Shown here one piece after another: positions 45,969 through 54,679 of a stretch of 64,000 nt of DNA. The stretch is from Haloarcula limicola. Its GTDB lineage: Archaea > Halobacteriota > Halobacteria > Halobacteriales > Haloarculaceae. The notes under the pieces were generated by a model. The model worked only from the letters and a program-made list of their open reading frames with translations. It did not search any database and had not been told where the DNA came from. The stretch lies in NCBI RefSeq assembly GCF_010119205.1, contig NZ_WRXM01000002.1, positions 364,982 through 428,981 of the forward strand. Direction: 5' to 3'. How positions within the stretch are numbered: position 1 is the first letter of the stretch; the number at the start of each line of letters is the position of its first letter. A program made the translations under genes and the position numbers.

Positions 45969-46871
45969 TCAGGTGAGGTCCGCCGACAGCACGAAGTCGG
46001 GCCAGTCGGCGAGGGTCGCGCGGGCGGCCGCCGCCTCGGCGGCGTGGCGCGGCGTCTCCGGAATCAGGACGCGGGTGCCGTCGACGCCGAGGTCGGCGGC
46101 GTCGGCTCGGATCGCCTCGAACAGCGCCGCTGCGGCGTCGAGGTCCGCCCACGTCCCGACGGCGTACTCCGCGAGCGTCTCCTCCGCCGTCGGGTCGACC
46201 GTCTCCCGGACCCGCGCGGCCATCCCCCGCGTGCCGTCGCCCTTGACGGCGAAGACGGCCTGCTCGTCGGCCAGCGCGTGCAGGCGCTCGCGGGTCAACT
46301 CCGAGAGCGCCCACGTCTGCTCGGGGTCGAGCGCCAATCCCGAAAGCGAGGTCCGAGCGTCGCTGCCGGTCCAGTAGCTCCACGCGGCCGCTGGATCGCT
46401 CTCGACGGCGAGGTCCGCGGGCGGGGCTCTGCCGCTCCCGCCGGGTTCGGGGTGGGCCCACCGGAACTCGGCGAGGGGGTCGAACCCGGTGGCGATGGAC
46501 TGGCCCAGGCCGGCGTCGTTCCACGAGAACACCATGTTGCGACCGACGGTCGCCCCCTGTTCTCGCGCCCAATCCATCAGCCGGTCGACCATCCGCAGGC
46601 CGAATCCCTCGCCGCGGTAGGCCGGGTCCACGCGAATCCCCTGAAACCACGCCTCGCTCTCGGTCAGCAGGACGGCCTGACAGAGGCCCGCCGCCGCGCC
46701 GTCGGCCTCGACGACGACGGTGTGCTGGGTCGGCCCGTCGCTCTCGACCCACTCGCGGAACACGTCGGGGATGTAATCGACGGTCTCCGGTCGGTCGGCC
46801 CAGACCTCCTCGGCGAAGGCGACCACGTCCTCGTAGTCGTCGGCCCGCGCCTGCCGGACGGTCGGTTGCAT
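45969..46871 (-). CDS. GNAT-family N-acetyltransferase
   Basis: The 300-aa protein has an N-terminal GNAT domain: 'VRQARADDYEDVVAFAEEVW', 'VVVEADGAAAGLCQAVLL', and the acetyl-CoA loop 'QGIRVDPAYRGEGFGLRMVDRLMDWAREQG' (R/Q-x-x-G-x-G/A form). A second, weaker half after residue 160 may be another GNAT-like fold. The acceptor is unknown. Convergent with SAMP1, 24 bases between stops. Confidence 0.88.
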   Translation of the reverse strand: MQPTVRQARADDYEDVVAFAEEVWADRPETVDYIPDVFREWVESDGPTQHTVVVEADGAAAGLCQAVLLTESEAWFQGIRVDPAYRGEGFGLRMVDRLMDWAREQGATVGRNMVFSWNDAGLGQSIATGFDPLAEFRWAHPEPGGSGRAPPADLAVESDPAAAWSYWTGSDARTSLSGLALDPEQTWALSELTRERLHALADEQAVFAVKGDGTRGMAARVRETVDPTAEETLAEYAVGTWADLDAAAALFEAIRADAADLGVDGTRVLIPETPRHAAEAAAARATLADWPDFVLSADLT

Positions 46872-46961
46872 ACCTCGACGGTCGCGGCCCGGCGTGAAAA
46901 AGATGGAGTCGTCCGGCGTTTTCCCGCGATCGGTGTCAGTAGTGCCGAGAGAGCACCGAGT

Positions 46962-48212
46962 TCACAGCCACGGCGTCGAGCGGTCTTGGATCTCGCCGGC
47001 CAGCGACTCGCCCATCGCGTCGGCCACGTCGTCGGCGTTTTCGATCGCCCACATGAGTTTCACTTTCGCGGTACCGGGGAGCATGTCTTCGCCTTCGATG
47101 ACGCCAGCGTCCAGCAGGTCGCGGCCGGTGTCGTAGACGCGGTCGCAGACGCGGCCCTCCAGACACTGGCTGGTCATCACGACCGGGATGTCGAGGTCCT
47201 CGATGACGCCTATCCACTCGGTGTTGACGTGGCCGAGACCCGTGCCTTCGAGGACGATGCCCTCCGCGCCGTCGGCGGCCGCCTCTAGTAGCGAGACGTC
47301 CATGCCAGGTGTGAACTTCACCAGCTCGACGTCCGTCGAGATACCGTCGTGGAGCGCCAGTTCGGCCGCGCCGCGTTCGTCGTGCTCGCGGCGGAACGTG
47401 ACCTCGTTGTCCTCGCCGGCCGCGCCGTAGTCGATTTCGCCGAGCGGTTTCGAGCCGACCGTCTCGAAGGCGTCCCGGCGAGAGGTGTGGTTCTTTCGGA
47501 CGCGGGTCCCGCGGTGGAGCGCACAGCGGTCGTCGGACTCGGAGGCGTGCATGCAGACCAGCACCTCCGCGCAGTCGCTCTTCGCGGCCTCGACGGCGCA
47601 GACGGCGTTCATCACGTTGTCCGAGGACGGGCGGTCCGCAGAGCGCTGACTGCCGGTGAAGACGACGGGCACCGGCGTATCGAGCATGAAGGCGAGCGCG
47701 GAGGCGGTGAACTGCATCGTGTCGGTGCCGTGCATGACGACGACGCCGTCCGCGCCGGCCTCGATCTCCTCTCTGACTGCCTGTGCCAACTCCCGCCAGA
47801 CGTCCGGCGTCATGTTCTCCGAGAGGATGTTGGCGACGACGCGGCCGCGGTAGTTGGCCATCCCCGCGAGGTCCGGCACCGCGCGGAGCACGTCCTCGGC
47901 GTCGAACTGGGCCGTCACCGCGCCGGTGCGGTAGTCCACCGTCGAGGCGATGGTCCCGCCGGTCGAGATGAGCGACACCGTCGGGAGGTCCTCGTCGAAC
48001 TCGATCTCGGAACTACTCCGCTCGTCCTGCGCGCTCTCGACGTCGTAGACGTCCGATTCGAGGACGTCCACGTCGGCCTCGTCGCGGTCGATCCCGACGT
48101 TGTATCCGCCGTCTAACTTGACGACGACGTGGTCGGGCGTCGAAGAGGGGAGCAAGACGCCCTCGTATGTCTGGTCCGCGCGTTCGACGCGGACCCGGTC
48201 GCCTGCGTTCAT
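46962..48212 (-). CDS. gatD: Glu-tRNA(Gln) amidotransferase, asparaginase-like subunit D
   Basis: The 416-aa protein has an N-terminal Sm-like domain ('GDRVRVERADQTYEGVLLPS') and an asparaginase domain with the two Thr motifs 'LISTGGTIAST' and 'VVMHGTDTMQFTASAL'. GatD frees ammonia from glutamine, which GatE uses to make Gln-tRNA(Gln); GatDE is archaea-specific. gatE is not in the window. ATG at 48212 matches the Sm-like start; the upstream frame is intergenic. Confidence 0.95.
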   Translation of the reverse strand: MNAGDRVRVERADQTYEGVLLPSSTPDHVVVKLDGGYNVGIDRDEADVDVLESDVYDVESAQDERSSSEIEFDEDLPTVSLISTGGTIASTVDYRTGAVTAQFDAEDVLRAVPDLAGMANYRGRVVANILSENMTPDVWRELAQAVREEIEAGADGVVVMHGTDTMQFTASALAFMLDTPVPVVFTGSQRSADRPSSDNVMNAVCAVEAAKSDCAEVLVCMHASESDDRCALHRGTRVRKNHTSRRDAFETVGSKPLGEIDYGAAGEDNEVTFRREHDERGAAELALHDGISTDVELVKFTPGMDVSLLEAAADGAEGIVLEGTGLGHVNTEWIGVIEDLDIPVVMTSQCLEGRVCDRVYDTGRDLLDAGVIEGEDMLPGTAKVKLMWAIENADDVADAMGESLAGEIQDRSTPWL

Positions 48213-48348
48213 GCGCGGGGCTTCCCGCCGGCGTGACTTGAACCCATTCGTTTCGCTCGTCCACCGTTCGGGCTCTTCTCCCGGTCGGAGTGTCGCCCGT
48301 AGCGAAATCTCCACAAAGGACATACGTAACGCGGCCGGAACTACGGGT

Positions 48349-48858
48349 ATGGCAGAGCGGACGGAGGAGCGAACCCGCGAGACCGAGGCGACCGCCGACA
48401 GCGCCGCGACCGAGGTCGATACCGGCGTCGACGTCGGCCGTCTCGACGGGCTTCGGACCGACACCGCCGAGGAGGAAACCGAGAGCGGCGGGAGCTACTT
48501 CTCGCTGCGGGCGCTGCTGGTCGCGTTCGTCGCGGTCGGCGGCGGGATCGCCGTCGGGAGCCTCGTTCCGATACTTCCGTTCGTGGCGCTGCTGGGCGTC
48601 CCCGCGGGCGCGTTCGTCCACGGATTGGTCGCCGGCCAGCAGCGTTACATCGAGTCGGCGCTGGCCGGCGGCGTCTGTGCCGGTCTCGTCGCGGTCTCGT
48701 CCTTCCTCTCGCAGTTCGTGCTGCGGGGGGTGGCCGGCGGCGACCTCGGGATGGGCCGGCTGTTCGCCGTCGCGGCCGCCGTCGGCCTCGTCCTCGCGCT
48801 GGTGGGACACTACTTCGGCCGCGACCTCAGAGACGGCCTGACCCGCGATATCGAGTGA
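48349..48858 (+). CDS. Membrane protein with acidic N-terminus, function unknown
   Basis: A 169-aa protein: about 50 charged residues (Glu/Thr/Asp-rich), then four helices ('LRALLVAFVAVGGGIAVGSLVPI', 'ALLGVPAGAFVHGLVAG', 'LAGGVCAGLVAVSSFL' and 'LFAVAAAVGLVLALVGHYFG'), ending 'GRDLRDGLTRDIE'. No motif assigns a role. Its stop directly abuts that of the convergent regulator gene. Confidence 0.75.
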   Translation: MAERTEERTRETEATADSAATEVDTGVDVGRLDGLRTDTAEEETESGGSYFSLRALLVAFVAVGGGIAVGSLVPILPFVALLGVPAGAFVHGLVAGQQRYIESALAGGVCAGLVAVSSFLSQFVLRGVAGGDLGMGRLFAVAAAVGLVLALVGHYFGRDLRDGLTRDIE

Positions 48859-49506
48859 CTACCGGAGCCGCCAGCCGTCGGCCGTCTCCTCAACGACGCC
48901 CTCGTCTACCAGGCGACGGAGCGCCTCCTCGACGAGTTCCGGCGGGGCCTCGATCTCCCGCGAGAGCCGCGGAATCGAACGCTCGCCGCGAGCAAGGGCG
49001 CTCACCAGTTCGGCGTACAGGCGGCCGTCGCCGTCCTCGACGCGCTCGTCGAACTGGTCGCGGACGCTCGTCACGCGCCCCTGCACCCACCGCTGGGCCA
49101 GCGAGAGCTCGTTCTCGAGCTGTTCGAGCCGTTCGAGTTCGCGGGCGAGGTCGCGGAGGTCGCTCCCCTCCTCGTCGCTGATGTCGATCGAGAGGTGGCG
49201 ACACGTCGATATGTCGAGACCGGGGTTCGCCGGATAGGCGCTCTTGGTGCCGAACTCGTAGGGCGAGACCCGAACTTCGAGGCGGAGGTTCCGCGCGATG
49301 GAGAAGTACTTCCGCCGCTGGTCGTCGGTGCGCGACTCGACGAGACCCGCGTCTTCGAGTTTCTGGAGGTGATCGATGACCGCCTTCGGGCTGACGCCGA
49401 TGTACTCGCTTATCTCGGTCACGTAGCAGGGTTTGTGTGCGAGCAAGCGGAGGATGCGCCGCCGGTTGGCGTTCCCCAGCAAGTCGAGCAACTCGGCGGA
49501 GTCCAT
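48859..49506 (-). CDS. ArsR-like winged-helix transcription regulator
   Basis: The 215-aa protein opens with a winged helix ('LLDLLGNANRRRILRLLAHKPCYVTEISEYIGVSPKAVIDHLQKLEDAGLVES'). It continues with a ligand/dimer region carrying one Cys ('ISTCRHLSIDI') and a coiled coil, and ends in a second winged-helix-like unit ('PPELVEEALRRLVDEGVVEE'). This matches the haloarchaeal HTH families with extended C-termini. The next gene is the Thr/Asn-rich secreted protein (49557), on the same strand upstream of it. Confidence 0.88.
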   Translation of the reverse strand: MDSAELLDLLGNANRRRILRLLAHKPCYVTEISEYIGVSPKAVIDHLQKLEDAGLVESRTDDQRRKYFSIARNLRLEVRVSPYEFGTKSAYPANPGLDISTCRHLSIDISDEEGSDLRDLARELERLEQLENELSLAQRWVQGRVTSVRDQFDERVEDGDGRLYAELVSALARGERSIPRLSREIEAPPELVEEALRRLVDEGVVEETADGWRLR

Positions 49507-49556
49507 TCACCTGAGGATAGCGTGTCACGATAGAAAAGAGTGACTCTCAGCGGCCG

Positions 49557-50951
49557 TCAGTTCCCACGGCCCTCGGGCGGTTCCGACCCGGCGTCGCCGG
49601 ACGCCGCCTCGTCGCCGTCACCATTCGCCCCGCCATCACCACTCGTCCCGCCGTCGCCCTGTCCATTACCGCGTTGTCCGTTTCCCGAACCACCGGTGCC
49701 TTCATCGTCGCTCTCAGCGGTTGCCGTCGAGCCGTCACTACTGCCCGCTGAATCCGTACTACCGCCCTCGGTCGCTGATTCGGTCACCCTATCGGTTTCA
49801 GCATCGGTCGTCGCCGTTTCGGTTTCGTCCGTATCAGTCGCTACCGTCTCCGTTTCCTCGGTATCGGTCGCCGTGTCAGTTCCATCCACGGCTGCCGGTG
49901 ATCGCTGTCCGCTGGACGCGTTTTCGACGTCGGTCGGCGCTCGATCTTCGTTCGACTGGTTCGAGGCGTTCGAAGCCCGTGCGCTTCCGTTCGTTCGGCT
50001 TCGGATATCCGTCGGGGAGCTACCGACGTTCGATTGGGTTCGAGCGCTTGAGGGAGAAGTGCTTCCGTTCGACCGATTCTGAGCGTCCGTCGGAGGGCCA
50101 GTGCCGTTCGTCTGATTCCGGGCGTTTGAGGGGGGTCCGCTGCCGTTCGTCTGATTCTGAACCTCTGTCGGAGGACCGGTGCCGTTCGTCCGATTCTGAA
50201 TCTCTGTCGGAGGACCAGTGCCGTTCGTCTGATTCTGAATCTCTGTCGACGGAGTACTGGCGTTCGACCGGTTCTGGACGTCTGAGGGCGGTCCGCTGAC
50301 GTTGGACCGGCTCCGAACGGCCGCCGATGGCCCGCCTCGCGTCTCGTTCTCCGTTTGCGGTCCCGCGTTCGTCGGTGGACCTGCGTCCGCCGGCGGTCCC
50401 GCGTTCTCCGGCCGCTCGTTCCCGATCTCGCGGGCGATGACGGCGATCTCGGGGCCCGACAGCTCGCTGGCGTTCTCTCTGAGACGCTGTATCCGTTCGG
50501 TGTCGACGTTCGCTTCGGCCGCCGCTTCGTCGGTGTCGTTGATCGCGGTTCGCAGCGCCTTGATACGAGCGTCGAGTTGGCTCTTCTGTGCGATATAGGC
50601 GGTGGGGGGCACCGAGTCGTTCTCGTAGCGCGCTTCCAACCGCTGGTTCCGCTCCTGGATCCGGTCGAGGCGCTCTTCGAGCGTGCCGGTTCGGTTCGTC
50701 ACGAGGTCGGTCCGCTGGCTCTCGTCGGCCCGCTGGAAGTTGGCCTTCCACATCTCGTTTTCGACCGTCCCGTCGGCGGCGGCCGAACTGGACTGCAGGA
50801 AGACCGTCAACTGCGTGCCGAGACCGGGACCGCTCCCGTTAGTCGCAGCGGCGTCCGGCGTCACCGTCTCCTGTGCCGAGACGGCCGGCAGACCGACGAG
50901 GGCGACGGCGACGACACAGGTCACCAGTACCACACCGTGGCGGCGAGTCAT
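49557..50951 (-). CDS. Secreted Asn/Thr/Ser-rich protein with 13-residue glycosylation-sequon repeats
   Basis: The 464-aa protein has a Sec signal ('LVTCVVAVALVGLPAVSAQ', cleavage near residue 27). A helical domain follows (about 55-180, with 'LEERLDRIQERNQRLEARYEND'). About eleven tandem 13-residue repeats follow (about 214-356; 49884-50312): N-[QR]-[ST]-N-[GAV]-[ST]-G-P-P-[ST]-x-[IVA]-[QR]. Most copies hold one or two N-x-S/T sequons. The rest is Thr/Glu/Asp then Gly/Asn/Asp-rich and disordered, without a membrane anchor. It is probably a heavily N-glycosylated surface or secreted protein. A TTTTTATG box lies about 30 bases upstream. Confidence 0.8.
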   Translation of the reverse strand: MTRRHGVVLVTCVVAVALVGLPAVSAQETVTPDAAATNGSGPGLGTQLTVFLQSSSAAADGTVENEMWKANFQRADESQRTDLVTNRTGTLEERLDRIQERNQRLEARYENDSVPPTAYIAQKSQLDARIKALRTAINDTDEAAAEANVDTERIQRLRENASELSGPEIAVIAREIGNERPENAGPPADAGPPTNAGPQTENETRGGPSAAVRSRSNVSGPPSDVQNRSNASTPSTEIQNQTNGTGPPTEIQNRTNGTGPPTEVQNQTNGSGPPSNARNQTNGTGPPTDAQNRSNGSTSPSSARTQSNVGSSPTDIRSRTNGSARASNASNQSNEDRAPTDVENASSGQRSPAAVDGTDTATDTEETETVATDTDETETATTDAETDRVTESATEGGSTDSAGSSDGSTATAESDDEGTGGSGNGQRGNGQGDGGTSGDGGANGDGDEAASGDAGSEPPEGRGN

Positions 50952-51046
50952 CTATACCTATCAATTACCGACTGTGCATAAAAACCGACACCTTCGTTCG
51001 CTTCGTTCAACCCGCACCGAAACGACCGCAGATAGTCCAACAGCGT

Positions 51047-51682
51047 TTAAGCCGCCTGCTCCACCGATGGCATGATACTCCATGCAATGGCGACCGAGAG
51101 GACCGACAGCGCGACGGTCGCCCCGACGAGCGCGAGCCCGGGCTCGTAGCGCAGGGGCGGATAGTATCCGAAGCCGTAGTCGAGGACGTCGTTTACCAGG
51201 GCCAGCGCGAGCGCAGTGAGGAGCGCTCCGCGAGTCGTCCGGCCGTAGTGAGGGACGAGGAGCCCCTCCGCGACGAAGCCGACGTGCGTGACGATGATAC
51301 CGAAGTACGCCCACGGCGCGGGGAAGTAGACGCCGAAGCCGAGGTTGAGCGCGACGACGGTCCAGACGCCCATCTTCACCAGCCAGACGAGCGCGATGGT
51401 GTGGAGGTACGCGAGCGGCAGGTTCGTCGGCACGTCGTCGAGCGACCGGCCGAGAAAGGGCAGGAGGGTCACCAGCGACAGCGTCATCAGGAACAGCGCG
51501 GCGGGCGAATCGGCGTACAGCGGCCAGAGGAACGTCGAGACCTCCGGCATCGTCTCGACGTAGTAGCGGACACCGACCAAGATCGCCACGACGTTGATCA
51601 GGACCAGCCACACCAGACTCGGCGTGTTCTCCAGATAGTACCGCGCGTAGCGTCGCGGCAACGGCCCCCGCTCGTTGCTCAT
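51047..51682 (-). CDS. DUF1405 family membrane protein
   Basis: The 211-aa protein has six or so membrane helices with 'ENTPSLVWLVLINVVAILVGVRYY', 'WPLYADSPAALFL' and 'HVGFVAEGLLVP', typical of DUF1405, found in Bacillus and haloarchaea. No function is established. Start at ATG 51682. Divergent from 51823. Confidence 0.9.
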   Translation of the reverse strand: MSNERGPLPRRYARYYLENTPSLVWLVLINVVAILVGVRYYVETMPEVSTFLWPLYADSPAALFLMTLSLVTLLPFLGRSLDDVPTNLPLAYLHTIALVWLVKMGVWTVVALNLGFGVYFPAPWAYFGIIVTHVGFVAEGLLVPHYGRTTRGALLTALALALVNDVLDYGFGYYPPLRYEPGLALVGATVALSVLSVAIAWSIMPSVEQAA

Positions 51683-51822
51683 ACGCCCTCTCTCACCCCG
51701 CCGGGCGGAAACCCTGTCGGTCCCGTGGTAGATTCTACACGATAGTTCGGTGAGATTGTACGACGGGAAAAGGATGGCGGCGAACGCTTATGTGTGTGAA
51801 TAACAAACAGTAGTGTGTACGG

Positions 51823-52188
51823 ATGTTCGAACAGTTCTCCCGCGGCTACTACCTGGGCCGCCTGTACGTCGAGCCCCGCGCCGACGGCGCGGCCGCGATG
51901 TGCCGGGACCAGCACGAGCGCGTCAACGAGCAGTTATACACCACGGACGAGGGCGTCACACGCACGGACCTCCCGCTCGTGATGAAGCTCGGTTCGCGGC
52001 ACTTCGCCGTTCAGGGCGACGAACGGGTCCCCGCGGACACCCTCGCGGTTCCCGAGACCGTCCTCGATTCGGCGAATATCCGGAACCCGCCCAGTCTGCG
52101 CGAGGTGTTCCTCGCCAAGGCCGACCACGCGGCCCAGCTGCTGTCGGTGACCGACACGACATCGGCGCTGCCCGATAGCGCGGTGTAG
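51823..52188 (+). CDS. Haloarchaeal protein of unknown function (DUF5802-like)
   Basis: A 121-aa soluble protein: 'MFEQFSRGYYLGRLYVEP' and 'AAMCRDQHERVNEQLYTT' fit the haloarchaeal DUF5802 family as I remember it, followed by 'DLPLVMKLGSRHFAVQGDERVPADTLAVP'. Strong conservation suggests a housekeeping role, but none is known. It precedes the Vms1-like gene by 45 bases. Confidence 0.8.
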   Translation: MFEQFSRGYYLGRLYVEPRADGAAAMCRDQHERVNEQLYTTDEGVTRTDLPLVMKLGSRHFAVQGDERVPADTLAVPETVLDSANIRNPPSLREVFLAKADHAAQLLSVTDTTSALPDSAV

Positions 52189-52233
52189 TCCCGGCAGCCA
52201 CTTTTAAGCCGGTTCCCCGTGGCTGTCCAGTCG

Positions 52234-53127
52234 ATGCTGGACCGGTTGCTGGGGCGCGCGTCGCTGAAGGCGCGTATCGACGAGCTGGAGGAGGAGAAGC
52301 GCCACCTCCAGCGGCAGCTCGACGCCGAGGAGGAACGCCGCGCCGAGGCGTCGACGGAACGCCAACGGGCCGAAGAAGAAGCAAATCGGCTGGAGGACCG
52401 CGTCACCGAACTCCAAGACAGAGTCGAACGACTGCAGGCCGACGCGGGCGACCGGGCCTTCCGCGTCGAAGAAGCGTTGCGCGGCGAGCGCCTCGGCGAG
52501 GTACTGAACCGCCTCGAATCGCTCGAAACGGAGCGCGAGGGCGTCTTCACCGCGTACGTCGCCGACGAGCACGACCTCCCCGAGGCGGTTCGGGAGGCGT
52601 TCGGCGACCGCGCCGATTTGGTGGCCCGTGCCGCGCCCTGTCTCGCCGTGACCGACGACGCGGGCCTGCTGTCGGCCTGTCTCTCCGTGCCGGTCCCGCC
52701 GGAGCCGTTCGCCGCGTGGGACGACCACGTCGAACTGGACCGGTCGTGGTTCGAACCCACCGGGAGACACGCCGTCGCGCTGGTGCGTTCCGATCTGTTC
52801 GCGCTGGGCGAGTACGACGGCCGCGAACGGGTCGCCTACCACGGCTTCGACGCCGACCTCAAGAGCCAGCATTCGAAGGGCGGGTTCTCCCAGTCTCGCT
52901 TCGAGCGCCTGCGCGACCAGCAGATCGAGAGCCACGTCGAGCGCTGTCGCGCCGCCGTCGAGGAGGTCGACCCCGAGACGCTGTACGTCGTCGGCGAGGG
53001 GTCGGTCATCCACGAGTTCGCCGACGCCGCCGACGTGACCCGGGCCGTCGACGCCACCGGCGACCCCGAAGACGCCCTCGCGGCCGCCGTTCGGTCGCTG
53101 TGGACCGTGCGGTTACGAGTGCCCTAA
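52234..53127 (+). CDS. Vms1/ANKZF1-like peptidyl-tRNA release factor
   Basis: The 297-aa protein begins with a long coiled coil (about 15-85, 'ARIDELEEEKRHLQRQLDAEEE'), then a release-factor-like domain with 'HSKGGFSQSRFERLRDQQI'. In the Vms1 family, this loop's GxxQ positions the Gln that helps hydrolyse peptidyl-tRNA on stalled large ribosomal subunits. A TTTTAAG box at 52202-52208 lies about 27 bases before the ATG, supporting 52234 as a leaderless start rather than GTG 52219. Confidence 0.85.
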   Translation: MLDRLLGRASLKARIDELEEEKRHLQRQLDAEEERRAEASTERQRAEEEANRLEDRVTELQDRVERLQADAGDRAFRVEEALRGERLGEVLNRLESLETEREGVFTAYVADEHDLPEAVREAFGDRADLVARAAPCLAVTDDAGLLSACLSVPVPPEPFAAWDDHVELDRSWFEPTGRHAVALVRSDLFALGEYDGRERVAYHGFDADLKSQHSKGGFSQSRFERLRDQQIESHVERCRAAVEEVDPETLYVVGEGSVIHEFADAADVTRAVDATGDPEDALAAAVRSLWTVRLRVP

Positions 53128-53143
53128 GCGGTATCGAGGAGCG

Positions 53144-53455
53144 TCACCGCTCCGCGACTTGAACGCGGAGGACGTGTCCGCCACAGCCGCACCGATCGAC
53201 GTAGGTCCAGTCGACGCTATCGCCGAACCTCGCGTGGAGTACCGGCCCGAGATAGGACTCCGGCCGGCCGTGTGCGCCGTGTGTGACGAGGTTGACGTGG
53301 TAGCCCGGCGCGGTGTGTTCGACCGCCTCGATGGCCCCGGTAACGACGGCGTCGCGTCGCTCCTCGTGGACGGGCCGCTCTAAGTTCGCCGACCACGAGT
53401 TGCGGTGAACGCGGTCGGTCACGGGCTCGACCTCGGGGAGGGTGTGGTCGCTCAT
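53144..53455 (-). CDS. CGCGGHV-motif protein coupled to nirK; candidate rSAM-modified RiPP
   Basis: A 103-aa protein ending in 'VDRCGCGGHVLRVQVAER', with Cys only at about residues 89 and 91. Earlier it has 'RRDAVVTGAIEAVE' and 'YHVNLVTHGAHG' with several His. I recall an NCBI family named 'CGCGG family rSAM-modified RiPP protein' with this motif in haloarchaea; that name is from memory and was not checked. Its ATG overlaps the nirK stop (TCAT at 53452-53455), so it is translationally coupled to nitrite reductase. No radical SAM gene lies in the window. A copper-handling role is an alternative. Confidence 0.7.
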   Translation of the reverse strand: MSDHTLPEVEPVTDRVHRNSWSANLERPVHEERRDAVVTGAIEAVEHTAPGYHVNLVTHGAHGRPESYLGPVLHARFGDSVDWTYVDRCGCGGHVLRVQVAER

Positions 53456-54543
53456 CGCTCCTCCGGGGCGAACACCGCGTCGTTGGCCGGGCCGTCGGCG
53501 CGAATGACTGCCAGCGCGCCCTTCCGGGCGACCCGCGAGAGGGCGTGGTCGACGAGCTTGTAGTCGCCGGGCACGGGGAAGTGCGCCGTGACGACGGCGG
53601 CGCTCCCGGGCAGGACCGGCGTGGTCTGGACGTACCGGTCCGGTTCGGAGGCCAGCGCCCCCTGCGGGTACACCTCGTCCCAGACGCTCCCGATGGCGTG
53701 GAAGCTGCTGAAGAGGTTCGGGCCGCCGACGGCGTAGTAGATGCGAACCCTCTCGTCGGTTCCGACGCGCATCTCGTCGTACCCCTGCGGACCGATGGCG
53801 TACTTCTCGCCGTTGACGAGGACGTAGGTCGGGTTCTCGGCGGCCATCCCGCCGTGATCGAACTCGTGGTGGCCCTCTTGGCCCGTCTTCCCGGTGGTGT
53901 AGGCTTCCATCTGCCCGAGGTAGAACTCGCGATCGACGGCCGGGAGCCCGTCTTCGGGTTCGACGAGGATGAGGCCGAACATCCCGCTGGAGATGTGGTA
54001 GTCGACGTTCGCCACGGCGCAGTGGTAGACGAACGCGCCGGGGTAGGTCACTTTGAACTGCAGGCGCTTCTCCTCGCCGGGGTTGACCGTCGTCGCCTCC
54101 GCGCCGCCGCCCGGACCGCGGCAGGCGTGGAAGTCGACGTTGTGCGCCATCGCGCTGCTCTCGTGGTTTCTGATCGTCAGGTCGACGGTGTCGCCCACGC
54201 GGGTCCGGATGAACGGTCCGGGGATCTGCCCGTCGAAGGTCATGTACGTGAACGTGACGCCGGGCTCGATCTCGGCGACCACCTCGCGGGTCTCCAGTTC
54301 GACGGGGACGGTGGCCGGTTTCGAGCGCGCGATGGGTTTCGGAACGTCCCGCGGGTCGGCGGCGACGCGGTCGGCGTCGACGGCTTTCGCGGCGTCCAGG
54401 TTCGCTTCCTCGACGCCGAGGTCGAGCGGCTGGGACACCTGTACGTCGTTCGTGGGCGAGCCGACCGTACAGCCGGCGAGCGCCCCGGCGCTGCCGACGG
54501 CCAGACCCTGCAATACGCGTCGTCGAGTGGGAGTGTACGTCAT
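53452..54543 (-). CDS. nirK: Copper-containing nitrite reductase, Tat lipoprotein
   Basis: The 363-aa protein starts with a Tat leader 'RRRVLQGLAVGSAGALAGC' ending in a lipobox. It reduces nitrite to NO outside the cytoplasmic membrane. Type 1 copper ligands: H134, C175, H183, M188 ('MAHNVDFH', 'YHCAVANVDYHISSGM'). Type 2 ligands: H139, H174 and H333 ('LVDHALSR'). Catalytic D137 and H282 ('SSFHAIG') are present, so it should be active. ATG at 54543; a 'GATATAAG' box lies about 45 bases upstream (54583-54590) with a 20-bp-period direct repeat beyond it. Confidence 0.95.
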   Translation of the reverse strand: MTYTPTRRRVLQGLAVGSAGALAGCTVGSPTNDVQVSQPLDLGVEEANLDAAKAVDADRVAADPRDVPKPIARSKPATVPVELETREVVAEIEPGVTFTYMTFDGQIPGPFIRTRVGDTVDLTIRNHESSAMAHNVDFHACRGPGGGAEATTVNPGEEKRLQFKVTYPGAFVYHCAVANVDYHISSGMFGLILVEPEDGLPAVDREFYLGQMEAYTTGKTGQEGHHEFDHGGMAAENPTYVLVNGEKYAIGPQGYDEMRVGTDERVRIYYAVGGPNLFSSFHAIGSVWDEVYPQGALASEPDRYVQTTPVLPGSAAVVTAHFPVPGDYKLVDHALSRVARKGALAVIRADGPANDAVFAPEER

Positions 54544-54602
54544 CTTGGTCTCTCCGATAGGCTGAGATTCCCCGCGAGAGGCGATATAAGCGGACGCGCG
54601 TC

Positions 54603-54637
54603 CCCACCCGGTGAGAACCGTTCCCACCCGACGAGAA
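54603..54637. promoter_or_regulatory. Direct repeats between nirK and the halocyanin gene
   Basis: Two copies of CCCACCCGRYGAGAA at 54603-54617 and 54623-54637 differ at 2 of 15 bases and start exactly 20 bp apart (about two helical turns). They lie just upstream of the nirK TATA-like box (54583-54590, minus strand) and before a TTAACTAA box (54651-54658), about 24 bases from the halocyanin ATG. That is the expected place for an activator of both genes. Confidence 0.5.
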
Positions 54638-54679
54638 TAGTGTTTCTGAGTTAACTAATCGAGGCGGCACTGTTCACGT

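Noticed and set aside
49884..50312. Possible CRISPR-like array (period of 39 bases)
   Set aside because: The repeats are contiguous without unique spacers, keep reading frame and encode the 13-residue sequon units.
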